From assembly GCA_963971305.1 (NCBI GenBank), contig OZ020306.1, positions 63,647,022-63,711,021 on the forward strand: DNA of 64,000 nt, in the 5' to 3' direction. The notes beneath the pieces are model-generated. The model saw nothing but the letters and a program-made list of their open reading frames with translations. It ran no database searches and was not told the origin of the DNA. The DNA comes from Arcuatula senhousia. Taxonomy: Eukaryota; Mollusca; Bivalvia; Mytilida; Mytilidae. A program made the position numbers and the translations under genes. This document shows positions 23,301 through 35,300 of this stretch, in pieces; position 1 is the first letter of the stretch; the number at the start of each line of letters is the position of its first letter.

Positions 23301-26300
23301 TTAAGTCGGGAATGATAAAATAAAAGTCAGTCTAATGATTGATTGTGAAACGTTTTAGAATGGTACCAATCGTTAAGTATAGAATTAATTCGTAAAAAAA
23401 TATAGAATTTTTAAATATTTTTTTTTGATTCGCCGTACAGACATTTTCGGAAAATATATATTTCAATTTTCAGTATGTAGAATTGCCCTATACTATTTCT
23501 TTTATACACCCTGTTTAAAATTCAAGGTTCCCTGACACCCTACTGGGATTACTTTGCATGATTCGTTTGAAGTGATATTTTGATAATTAGTCCTTCCGTG
23601 CAAACCATCGCACCACAGGGGCTTACTTATCGTTTTCTGTGTATAAAACCTTCTACAAACCACTGGCACAACAGGGGTTCACCTGCCGTTTCCTGTGTAT
23701 ATTTAGTACCCACGTGCAAACTATCGGCACCACAGGGGTTTAATATTGTTTCCTGTGTATTAGAAGTTGACATTTACCTGGTTGGAATGGGTTCTAGAAC
23801 ACTTTCTTTTAACGAAAATCAACCCCTTTGGTACGCCAGAGTCGTTTGAACATTGAAGTGCGAAAGTGTTAATAAAACACCCTTTCTAATTAAAAACATG
23901 TAAAAAACAATAAACTGTAGGAATTCTTTTTTTTGTCTTGCAAATGATAATGTAGTTAATTAATTGTTTTTCAAACACTTCAAAAACGGAAAAAAAGTGG
24001 GAACTTAAACTCTTTAAACACATTTTTAATTTGGGTACTAGTATTACACAAACCATGCACAAACACGATGTAGCACCACGCTTTGGCTGATTGATAATTG
24101 TAAGAGAAAGGTAGTCAATGAAGTGAACAGGTGATATTGACACCTGCTGATTAATTATACCGTATACTAATTAAGAAATTATTAAAAGATGTGCTGGTCG
24201 AAATTCTTAAAATCGAACTGTAGTGGGTGTGTCTAAAGCGGGTTGAGTTCTGCAAGGAAGTCTTTGATTGGAGGAGCACCTTAATTGAACTCTGATATCT
24301 GTCAATTATACCTGTAATTAACCAACGGGGCGTGGCAGATCGCCCAAAAGGTTAATGGTTTTAATTGACACCTGTGTATTCATAAAGAACTGATTTTATT
24401 GTCTTAAATATTTGAAAAAAGATTGAAAACTAGGGCTACTGTGTCAATAAATATTTCAGATGATTTACTATTTGGAACATGTGGAATTTTAATTAATTAT
24501 TTCAAAACAATTTAAGGTTTAAATAAGCAATTATCTTGCTAAACGTAGGATTAAAAAATTTATAAATGCCAAATTATTCATATTTTAAATCATTGTTATG
24601 ATCGACAACATCGGTCTTATGTTACAAATATCGTCAATTGGTTAATGTATTTATCATTGGAGATGTGACGTCACATCTCCAATTGAGCTATCCCATAATT
24701 CATCATTGTTCATATCATGGACGCGCCCATATGGTCTTGTGTATTGGAATAAAATTACGAATATCTTTCTTAATATATCGTTTTCAATGCCCAAACCCGG
24801 CAGGATGCCTACTCTCATTATAATAAATCAAATAAACTAATAACTCAAAAATCGCGAACCTACACTTTAAACCCCATATGGTTATGCACAATAATATCTA
24901 CAAAATATATGTGTCTGTGTAGTTCAGGTGAGCGATTCAGGCTCCTGGGAGCCTCTTGTTTATTTTTTTTTATGAATTTGTTCAGAATTCTTTCAAGTTA
25001 TGATATTTTTATGACAGCAGGTCATAAGAAATAAAAGACTCCCAGCCACCATATTTTTCAACATAGCTTAATTAACTTGACCAGGCATTAGCCCAATATA
25101 GCAGGTAGATCTGTTGTCTAACCTATTTTTGATTGCCTATTGTGGTTTGGTTGTTTTATGTGTGATTGTTGTTTGTTTTGTTGTGGTGTTTTTATGCCAC
25201 CGATTTTGTATGTGTCTTTTCGTATTAACAGTATTTGATTATTACATAGATAGCAGTGAAATATCGAGATTTCCGAGTGAACAGAAATCATTGATCTCAC
25301 TGAATGAAATAACTAAAAACGCGGGAACATTTAATTAACTGTTATTCAGCATTACCTATAACGTCGTCTGTGACGTCGAAAACCATTGCGCCTGCATGAA
25401 AATAGTCCAACCGAAAATGTTCAAAATTCAACCATAAATAAAGCCCTAATTGAACATTTATATATGTAATAAATAGTATAACAAACTCAAGATTCCGAAT
25501 ATGGGAAATATTCAACTTGTGACCGAACAACCTTTATAATTCACTCGTCCGCCTGGTGCATTCGTGAGTAGTTAGTGCTAGAAAATTTTCAATAAAAATT
25601 GTAAGCAGTGGCTCAGAGGCATCGAACAACAATTTCTTAAAACTATATTAATACCTCCTCCCACTATGTTAATACCTCCTCCCACTATGTTAATACCTCC
25701 TCCCACTATGTTAATACCTCCTCCCACTATGTTAATACCTCCTCCCACTATGTTAATACCTCCTCCCACTATATTAATACCTCCTCCCACTATATTAATA
25801 CCTCCTCCCACTATGTTAATACCTCCTCCCACTATGTTAATACCTCCTCCCACTATGTTAATACCTCCTCCCACTATGTTAATACCTCTTCCCACTATGT
25901 TAATACCTCCTCCCACTATATTAATACCTCCTCCCACTATGTTAATACCTCCTCCCACTATGTTAATACCTCCTCCCACTATATTAATACCTCCTCCCAC
26001 TATGTTAATACCTCCTCCCACTATGTTAATACCTCCTCCCACTATGTTAATACCTCCTCCCACTATGTTAATACCTCCTCCCACTATGTTAATACCTCCT
26101 CCCACTATATTAATACCTCCTCCCACTATGTTAATACCTCCTCCCACTATGTTAATACCTCCTCCCACTATGTTAATACCTCCTCCCACTATGTTAATAC
26201 CTCCTCCCACTATGTTAATACCTCCTCCCACTATATTAATACCTCCTCCCACTATGTTAATACCTCCTCCCACTATGTTAATACCTCCTCCCACTATGTT

Positions 26301-29300
26301 AATACCCCCTCCCTCTTTGACATTATAAATATGTGTAAACATTGTATTTTCAGATGTTCCTCGTGTGAAACAATTGTACCATTATGGCTCAAGTGTACCT
26401 GTGGTTTTGGAGGGTAGCGATCGTGTCTCTCAGAATATCACCAACCATATACTAAAGACGCTTTTGGAAGAAATCATTGGCTACAGTCATATCGTTATCA
26501 ACTACCAGAATGGTCCACTATATAACACCTCAGATGTGTTACGTAGGCTGGATCCGTTGCGTGGAGAAGCGTAAGTATTATCTAAGTTTGATAAGAAAAA
26601 TACATGAATAAAAGTAATATATGTAAAAAAGAAATAAACTGAGATAATCAGTCTATAAATTTCTGAGAGGATTTAAAAAAATGTACATGCACTAAAGAAA
26701 TAGGAGATTGTAATGATCCGGATTGGTACATGTATTTTCAAAGAAATGGAGGGTTAACTTACCCCATACCTAGGAAAGAGGAGTTCAAGTCTGTTTTTCG
26801 GTCTGTCTATATATATGCCTTTCAGTTTTAAAATAGTTTCCTATAAAGGGAATAAACATGTACTCTTATGTGAAATTATGAAGCTTTATACACATGTAGA
26901 GTAAACACTATTTAAAAAAAAATGCTCACTCAAAGATGTTCATTACTGAGTTACCTGACAGCAACTTCCTATATGAATTATCACAGCCTCTTTATATTTT
27001 GGTATGCAGCAATAGTATTGGGATTTTATTTCAGGTCTGTCAGTCACCTTCCTGTGTAACAATCCATTTCCTGCTGTTAAGAATTTTGCATATATTTTCC
27101 TCTTTAAAACTTAAAAGTTCACTACTTGTTTTATTTCAGTGAAAACAAGATCAAGGGAGGAAGTTTACCTGTGTCTATGATAAACCTAGAGGTTCCAGTT
27201 CTGAATGGCTATGATACTTCAGTTTGGACTGGGACCAGTAAAATACAGAATGCTGGGTTCCTTGGACCTAAGGGGAGGTAATTACAGTTTTCATAATTTT
27301 GAAACTTATAAATCTTTCCTTTTGTCTAAAACAATAAAAGGGGGTTCAATGACTTTTTTTAAAACTTTTTCCTTGTTTTGTAAAGGTTAATAATTATATC
27401 CCAACTTTAAATTTTGCGGAAAACTCTATTTACATACAAATACAAATAGTGCCTGAGAAAATTTTCAGAGTGACATGATATAAACTTTTATGTTAAATTT
27501 GTTTTTACGAAAAGTACGTGGGCTCATTTCAAAGAAAAGATATTAATTTTGTTTAATTTCAGATTGGGTTGGTACGCCTCATCAAATGTCGTGGATGAAT
27601 TCTGGAGACTTGGCGTAATCTCTGACTACTGGCGGTCATTGTATTCCAAAAGCGTAGCTGAAAAATTTGCTCTGGCAGACCAGCATCAGCAATTGATGAA
27701 TTTAACCAGGACAATGTACAATTCTTCCAAGCATTACTGTGATAGCCCCCTCTGTGAGGAAGGTGTTTTCTATGGTTACGGTTGTCCCAAAACTAACTTT
27801 TCGCAATGCTCAACACTTGTTGCATCTTCCATGGGTAAGTATAAGATGTAAGATATTGAATTGTGTTCACTTATAAAATGGTGTCTTGATCTTATTTTAC
27901 AGATGTTACTTTTGTTTTTTTGCATGCCAAAAACCTTTTTGAATTAAGAAATGTTTCTTGTTAAAACAAATTAAGTATTAAATTATTTTGCATTGCTTAA
28001 AAAGAAATTATTGTAATAACTGTTACATGTGTTATAATATTTACATTATAGAATTTGATTAACTTTTTTTCTTTTTATTTGTCTTTTCAGATTTAGATAA
28101 TGGTGCTTTAATATCTCAGGTTAAAACATTAGGTCTTCCCGTTAATATTGTGTGGATCGGCCAGAATTTCCATGCGTTTGTTAGAGAAAGATTGACAAAA
28201 AATCATCCTGTCTTGTTCTTCGACGTAAATCCAAGCCTACTGACGTCTACAGAAAACGTCACTCGTATCAGTTTCCCAGAGTGCCAAACGAAATCTTCCT
28301 TCTATCCAAAAAACTGTGATTTTGACGGAAATCAATATCAAAAGTTTATATGGTCTAAAATTAGATATAGTGCTCCCGAAATTTATCATGTGATCTCAAA
28401 AATGACATTCAGTGATGAGACTTACGTTCAGTTGTTAAAAAGATACAAATATTTCAATTCTACGGAAAAGGCAGCCTGTAACTGGCTACGTTATCAACAA
28501 CATGAATGGAATAAATGGATTCCTCCTAATATCTCCAGCAAGGTTAAGGTCTCCTTGCTGAGTTTCTTCCCCTTGACAGGATCTAGGTGGCGCCAGCCGG
28601 GGCTGCTTGAAGGTATGTAAAGATTGCTGATTTTGGGGGAGGGGTTAACAGAATTTGCTTGACGGTACATAAGACTGCTTTAATGTAGCAACTGTTGTCA
28701 ATTATTAAAAAATGTAACTATTAGAAGAAGAATATTTTAAAAACGGGCAGTAATAATTGTTATATATAATAAGTATATTTTCAACAGTGAGTGTTTGTTT
28801 GCACTGTGCTTGCTTTCTATGTTTGATTCATGAAAATGTATGCTTTCACAAGCATCCCTTTTAATGCTATTTCTGTATTTAATTTTCAGGTGCACGTCTG
28901 GCCTTGGATATTTTAAATAAGAACCCAGTAGTTTTACCTAAACATGATTTAGAACTCACAGTTGTTGACTCACAGTGCAAACCTGGTATAGCTTTAAAGG
29001 AGTACATCAAATATGTCGGCAAACCATCGTCTATACCTATAGTAGGGGTTCTGGGTAAGTATGAATAGTGCATACATGTGTTTCTCTGCCGGGAGACAAA
29101 ATCTCCAGACCTTTTGACTCATCTCCTGTTCTCCCCATCTTTCATGGAATCTCCTTCTTTTCCAAGACTTGACACAAATATATTTTATAGACAATTAAGC
29201 TGTTTAGTCGTAAACGTAAATTTCACAGGTAAAGGTGTTAATTGAAGTTATATTGTCATAATTGGCCTGATGATTGTATAAACTGTTGGCTTTTTGTCTA

Positions 29301-32300
29301 ATCTCCTGCTAAAAAAATCAAAATCTCCAGCTTTGTCATGATGGATCCATCATATGTATGATAATGGCAAAAAAAATTAACATGTCAATGTACAGCAACT
29401 GATTAGAAAAGCCACATATAAAGCCTTGATATTTTGACATTACTCCTAATATCAGTTTTTTGTCTTTCCACATTTTCGTACCCTTAAGGAAACTTTATTT
29501 CTCAGAAATGATAGGCTAAGAGCCGAAACTAAGTAATCTTAGTTTATCTGCTTCAACAAAAACATAAGATTCAGTTGAGTATAATTTCTTATCCTTTTAT
29601 TTTTAGGTCCTGCATGTTCAGACGAAACAGAACCAATAGCCTCACTTTCCCGCCATTTTAACATGTTGACGATAAGTTACGGTGCTGAGGCTTCCTCCTT
29701 GTCAAACAGAGTTAACTACCCTTATTTTTTCAGAACAATACCAGAAGTCAGTTATCACAAGTAAGTATACAATACCTCTGTCAGCAAAGCTTTTTTGGCC
29801 TGATTTCACGGAGTGAAAAATTCGGGTTATAAAATGGTGAATGTCGGGCGTGCTGCATGCGGGGGTAGAAGAAATTTTTGTAACAGTTTTCTCAGCAACT
29901 ACTAAACACAGCCACTTGATATTTGGTATACAGCATCAAGGTGGGGTCCCATAACATGGGATACCATTTCAGGTTTGTCGCTCACCTACTTCCTGTTTAA
30001 TGAAATCTGGCCATTTTTGACTTTTACAGATTTTTTTGCATGTCCAACCAAAGTTGTTGTTTACCTTAAGTAGTACAAAGAAGAACTAAGAACAGATTAA
30101 TTCTGTGAGTGAGCGTCCATGTACATTTTGCAGAATATTTGGACACAAATTTGAATGTTAAATTGACGAAGAAAATAAACATGATTACAGTAAATGAAAA
30201 TGAACGCCACATGAAAGTTTAAACATTTACAAACTTGTCTTGATGATAAAATTTTGAAAAGACACCAACAGATATGGCAATTAGGTGTCTTAAGTGAAGA
30301 GAGAAGTTTAATTGAAGTTGTCGTTTAAATTCAATCAAAAATGTATCAATATTCTGAAATCAAGTATAAAATATGAAATCTTATTTCAAGTGCGCAGTGA
30401 TTAATTTTACTGGTTTTCTATATTTTTAGATATGTATATGAGAAATTTTTCCAAGCCATGGACTGGGTCCAGATAGGAGTCATAGCAGAAGGGGGACAGG
30501 AACCTGAGTACCAGTTGATGTTACAGGAATACCTGACTATGAAGGGGATTAATGTCATCGTCAAACATAACATACAGGGGGCGCTACAGAATCCTGATGT
30601 CTCAGAGGTGTCTACTTAGAAAAATAATTCAGAGAAAGCAATATTTTTAGGGCCCAGTCAGTCTTTAATCTTAGTGAATGGTAAAACTCAACATCTTCAA
30701 AGGATGCTGATCTGAAACTTTACCCAGTGATTTCTTACCCTTTGGGGATTCACTAATATTAGAATTTCATGTAAAGCTATTGTATATTTTGAAAAAAAAA
30801 CTTGCTTTAACCCTGTTTTAACAGTATACAATTATTTCATGTATAGCCAGGCAGTGGATCAGAATAATTTCCTGGAGGTATCCAGATCAGCTTAATGTTC
30901 TATTGCTCAAAACCTCAATTCATCAGAACATTGAAGCTGATCTGTAAACCAAAGGGGAAATAGTTCTGATCCATTGCTGTCTACACATTCAATAACTGTT
31001 TTATTAGTTTACAACTGTGTAAATAATACTAAAAATCCGAAGGAGACAGAATTAATGCAAGATAGAAATGAGATAGATGGGTCAAAAAATGTTGCATATG
31101 CTCAGAACACTTCATTGCAAACTGTCAATACAATAACAAAAACAAATACCGGTATATAGATATTACTGTATTTATATTATACCCCCACTCGTAAGAGAGG
31201 GGGCTATATTGCAATCACCTTGTCCGTCCGTCCGTCCGTCTGTCCGTCTGTCCGTCCGGTTCAATTTCTCTGCTTCTACTGGATGGATTGGTTTCAAATT
31301 TGGTACACAGCTTCAGCATGATGAGTTATACTATGCCTACCCTTTCCAGGTCAGTCCATCATCTACTTCCTGTTTTCCAAGCCGACTTAGACTTTTTTAG
31401 GGGAAAAAAAATTTGAAATGCGAAATTTTTCGTAACAGATTTCTCGGCTTCTACTGGATGGATTGGTTTCAAATTTGGTACACAGCTTCAGCATGATGCA
31501 TTATACTGTGCCTCCCCTTTCCAGGTCAGTCCATCATCTACTTCCTGTTTTTCGAGCCGACTTAGACTTTTCAGGGTAAAAAATTTGAAAAGTGAAATTT
31601 TTCGTAACAGATTTCTCGGCTTCTACTGGATGGATTGGTTTCAAATTTGGTACACAGCTTCAGCATGATTAGTTATACCGTGCCTCCCCTTTCCAGGTCA
31701 GTCCATCATCTACTTCCTGTTTTCCGAGCTGACTTAGACTTTTTATGGGTCAAAAATAGACAATTTTTCGTAACAGATTTTTCGGCTTCTAGAGAAGGGA
31801 TTGATTTCAAATTTGGTATACAGCTTTAGCATGATGAGTTGTAATGTGCCTCCCCTTTCCAGGTCAGTCAGTCATCTACTTCCTGTTTTCTGAATGGCCG
31901 AGTGGGGGTATGCTTAGCACGACTTAGTGCAACCCCTTGTTTGCACAATTGTTGCAAAATATTTCCTTACAAAAACATCTTCTTCTTTTTTCAATGCAGA
32001 ATACTGTAAACATATTTGTTTTTAAGAATTTATTATTTCTCCTAAGGTCACTGGTACTATATTTCTCAATTTCTACTCATTGTTCTATTCAATTCTTATA
32101 TATTACTTCATTTCGCCCGTATTTAATTTTGCGAAAAAAATGACCTCGGAACTCACATGAAAATAAATACCTTGCAAAAATAAGTATGTTTACAGTAGAT
32201 CATAAATATTCATGTTTAAAAATCGTCCAATCAAATGTGAGGTAAAAAAGCTTTTCTATTGCTCGGTAGAATGTTGGAATGGTCAAAATTAATAAAGAGT

Positions 32301-35300
32301 TTACAGAGAAGGAAATTTTATTGTGTTGGGTAATAATTAAGATTCATAAAAACTCTTATAGTAATTAATAAAATACTTTCAATTCTTCATTTTATATCAT
32401 TTGTTCAGTATTATTCCAAGGTATATCTAATTAAATGTACGTTTATAGACTTATGTTAAAACACATTTTATATGTTTTACAGATTTTTGCTGATCTAAGG
32501 TCTAAGAATGTGAAGATCATCATAGCAGATTTCTACATGCCTGCCGCTAGAGCAGTAATGTGTGAGGCCTATAGACAGGTAACTAGTGATAGTAATGAAT
32601 AAATTTTTATAACCTTCTATTCCCAAAGTATAGGATTGAGACTTTTTGTCTAACATTTTTGTGGGTGCAACTCCTCAACTTTACACACTGATAGGGTACT
32701 ATCAGCATGATTAGTAGGTGATCATCCCATATTTGAAATTTCAAAATGGCCGCTGTTTCCATGGAAACCGGGAAGAAAGGTCAAAATATAGGACAATCAA
32801 TATCGCAGTTACCTAGGTGCACAGGGTTCTGAAATTTTGTAGGCTGATAAAGCAGAAGGTTCTCCATAATAGTAAGAAAAAAATTTGGAAGCAATATATA
32901 CAGTTTTCAAGTTATTTTTAGCTCACCTGGACCGAAGGTCCATGTGAGCTATTGCCATCACTTTGCGTCCGTCATCGTTAACATTTTTCAAACGTTAACT
33001 CCTCTAACACCATAAGTCCAATGGCTTTTAAATTTGGCACAGTTGTTAATTAGCATAAGTAGTATAAAACTAGCGTGGGGATTTTTGATTCGTTGAAAAA
33101 TATGGCCGCCATGGCTAAAAATAGAACATAGGGGTAAATTGCAGTTTTTTGCAAATAACTCGAAAACGGTTACAGATATTAAAATTCTGGCATAGGGTAA
33201 AAGTGATCAGCACCTCAAGATCTACCTGCCAAGAAATTTTCAAGAAGATCCAACAACCGATGTAGGAGTTATTGCCCTTTTTCTAGATTTTTTCTAAATC
33301 TTGCACTTATTTAGCCCTATATCTTGAAAACTATACAAGATATTTTAAAAATTCAAATTGCATATGATTAAGCACATCAAGATCTACATTTCATGTAATT
33401 AGGTCAAAGCTGTAGAACCATTTCTTTTAGGAGTTATGGCCCTTAAAACGTCAAAATTTACCATTTTTCATTACCCTGAATTTCAAAGATTAACTTGTCT
33501 GACACCATACATCCAACTTCAACCAAACTTGGCACAGTTGTTTAATAGCATTAATGCTACAATTCTATCGTTCGGATTTTTGATTCGTCAAAAAATATGG
33601 CCTCCATGGCTTAAAATAGTACATAGGGGTCAAATTACAGTTTTTTTGCAAATAACTCAAAAACGGTAACAGATATCAAAATTCTGATGGGAGTCAAAAG
33701 TGATTAGCATCTCAAGATCTACCTGCTCTGAAATTTTCAAGAAGATCCAACAAACGACATAGGAGTTATTGCCCTTTTTCTGGATTTTTTTCAAATTTTT
33801 TCACTTAATTAGCCCTATATCTTGAAAACTATACAAGATATTTCAAAAATTCGAATTGCATATGATTAAGCACATCAAGATCTACAATTCATGTAATAAG
33901 GTCAAAGCTGTAGAACCATTTCTTTTAGGAGTGGCCCTTAAAGCGTCAATATTTACCATTGTTCCCCTGACTTGTCTGGAACGGTAAGACCAACTGCATC
34001 TTAACATGGCACACTGTTTGATAGCTTATATGCTACAACTCTATCGTTCAGATTTTTTATTCGTAAAAAAACATGGCCACCATGGCTAAAAATAGAACAT
34101 AGGGACAAATTTCATTTTTTTGCTAATAACTCAAAATCAAAATTGTGCGAGAGCAAAAGTGATCAGCATATTAAGATCTACCTGTCCTGAAATTTCGGAA
34201 AAGATCTGACTGCTGATGTGGGAGTTATTGTTCTTTTTCCTAATTTTTGCCAAATTTGCACTTATTAAGCCCAATATCTTGAAAACTAACCAAGATAATT
34301 CATAAATTTAAATCGCACATGGTTAAGCACAATAATATCTACAAATATATGTATCTGTGTAGTTCAGGTGAGCGATTCAGGCTCTTGGGAGCCTCTTGTT
34401 TTGTGGGTGCATCTCCTCGGATACTACTGAAGATGTTGCTGAAACTTTACACACTGATAGGGTACTATAAGAGGGGTCCTGAAAATTCAAATAACGAAAC
34501 ACGGAAAAACGGCTAAATTTTTGTTCATAGATAAAAGTTTGACTGTGTATAACTGTAAAACATGCTTAAAACGAATCACGGACAAAATATTTTGCTGAGA
34601 ATGGTTCACGTGTAATTTCCAATCACAACTCACGGAACATTCTTTCAGCAAATCACAATTCACAGAAAATAAAAATTGCCAATAACGGAGAACGAAATAA
34701 ACCCATCGGCCCCCTCTATCAGTAGGTGATCATCCCATATTTTGAAATGAACAAGATGGTGCCATTCATTATAGCAATTTAAAAATGCGAAATTTTGTAA
34801 TATATTTTCCCTTCATCGATTTTTAGGAAAATGGATAATCCATTTAATTCGGGAATTGCGAACAAGTTAGCGTACTTAGAGAATTTCAACTTTCATGCAG
34901 CGGTGGGGGACACATGGCTACGCGTAGCAATCTTGTTTCTACATATGAGGCATACAGAATAAGCACGATATGCCGATTGTGAAAAAAAATCAGGAAAATT
35001 AAAATCACCAAAAAAAATCATTTCCTACAGTATCCTAGTACAATGTATCCACAACAACTCAAATCATAGTTTTAATAAATATGTTTTTACTCTTTAAGAA
35101 TAATATTTATCACTGTCAAAATGTAACCTACACTGTAAAATTTGTACACAGAAATTTGTTATGTTTTGTTTCAGAGAATGACGAGCCATCAGGGTTATGT
35201 CTGGTTCCTGCCTTCCTGGTACCCCAATGATTGGTGGGATGTGGATTTCTACAACAGCTCACCCGACCCCAAGGAGTCCCGTGCCCAGGAGTATGTTCCT

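Larger units (their letters stand above)
19991..24957 (+). mobile_element. Pearl/Helentron-like element, family A, host of two nested insertions
   Basis: The 5' end AGCTCACCTGACCC is at 19991 and the 3' end (CAGGTGAGCGATTCAGG, GGCTCCTGGGAGCC hairpin, CTTG) at 24957. The element's own sequence is 19991-20876, 22455-23038 and 24867-24957. Core phrases (ATGGCCGCCATGGCTAAAAA, GGAGTTATTGCCC) recur every 160-175 bp. It is interrupted by another family A copy and by a TTAA-flanked element. Within intron 1 of VKR. Confidence 0.75.

Noticed and set aside
25578..26342. Long open frames on both strands with GGGINIV or MLIPPPT heptads
   Set aside because: They are the translation of a 21-bp minisatellite; 21 is a multiple of three and the unit has no stop in these frames. 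No other coding evidence.
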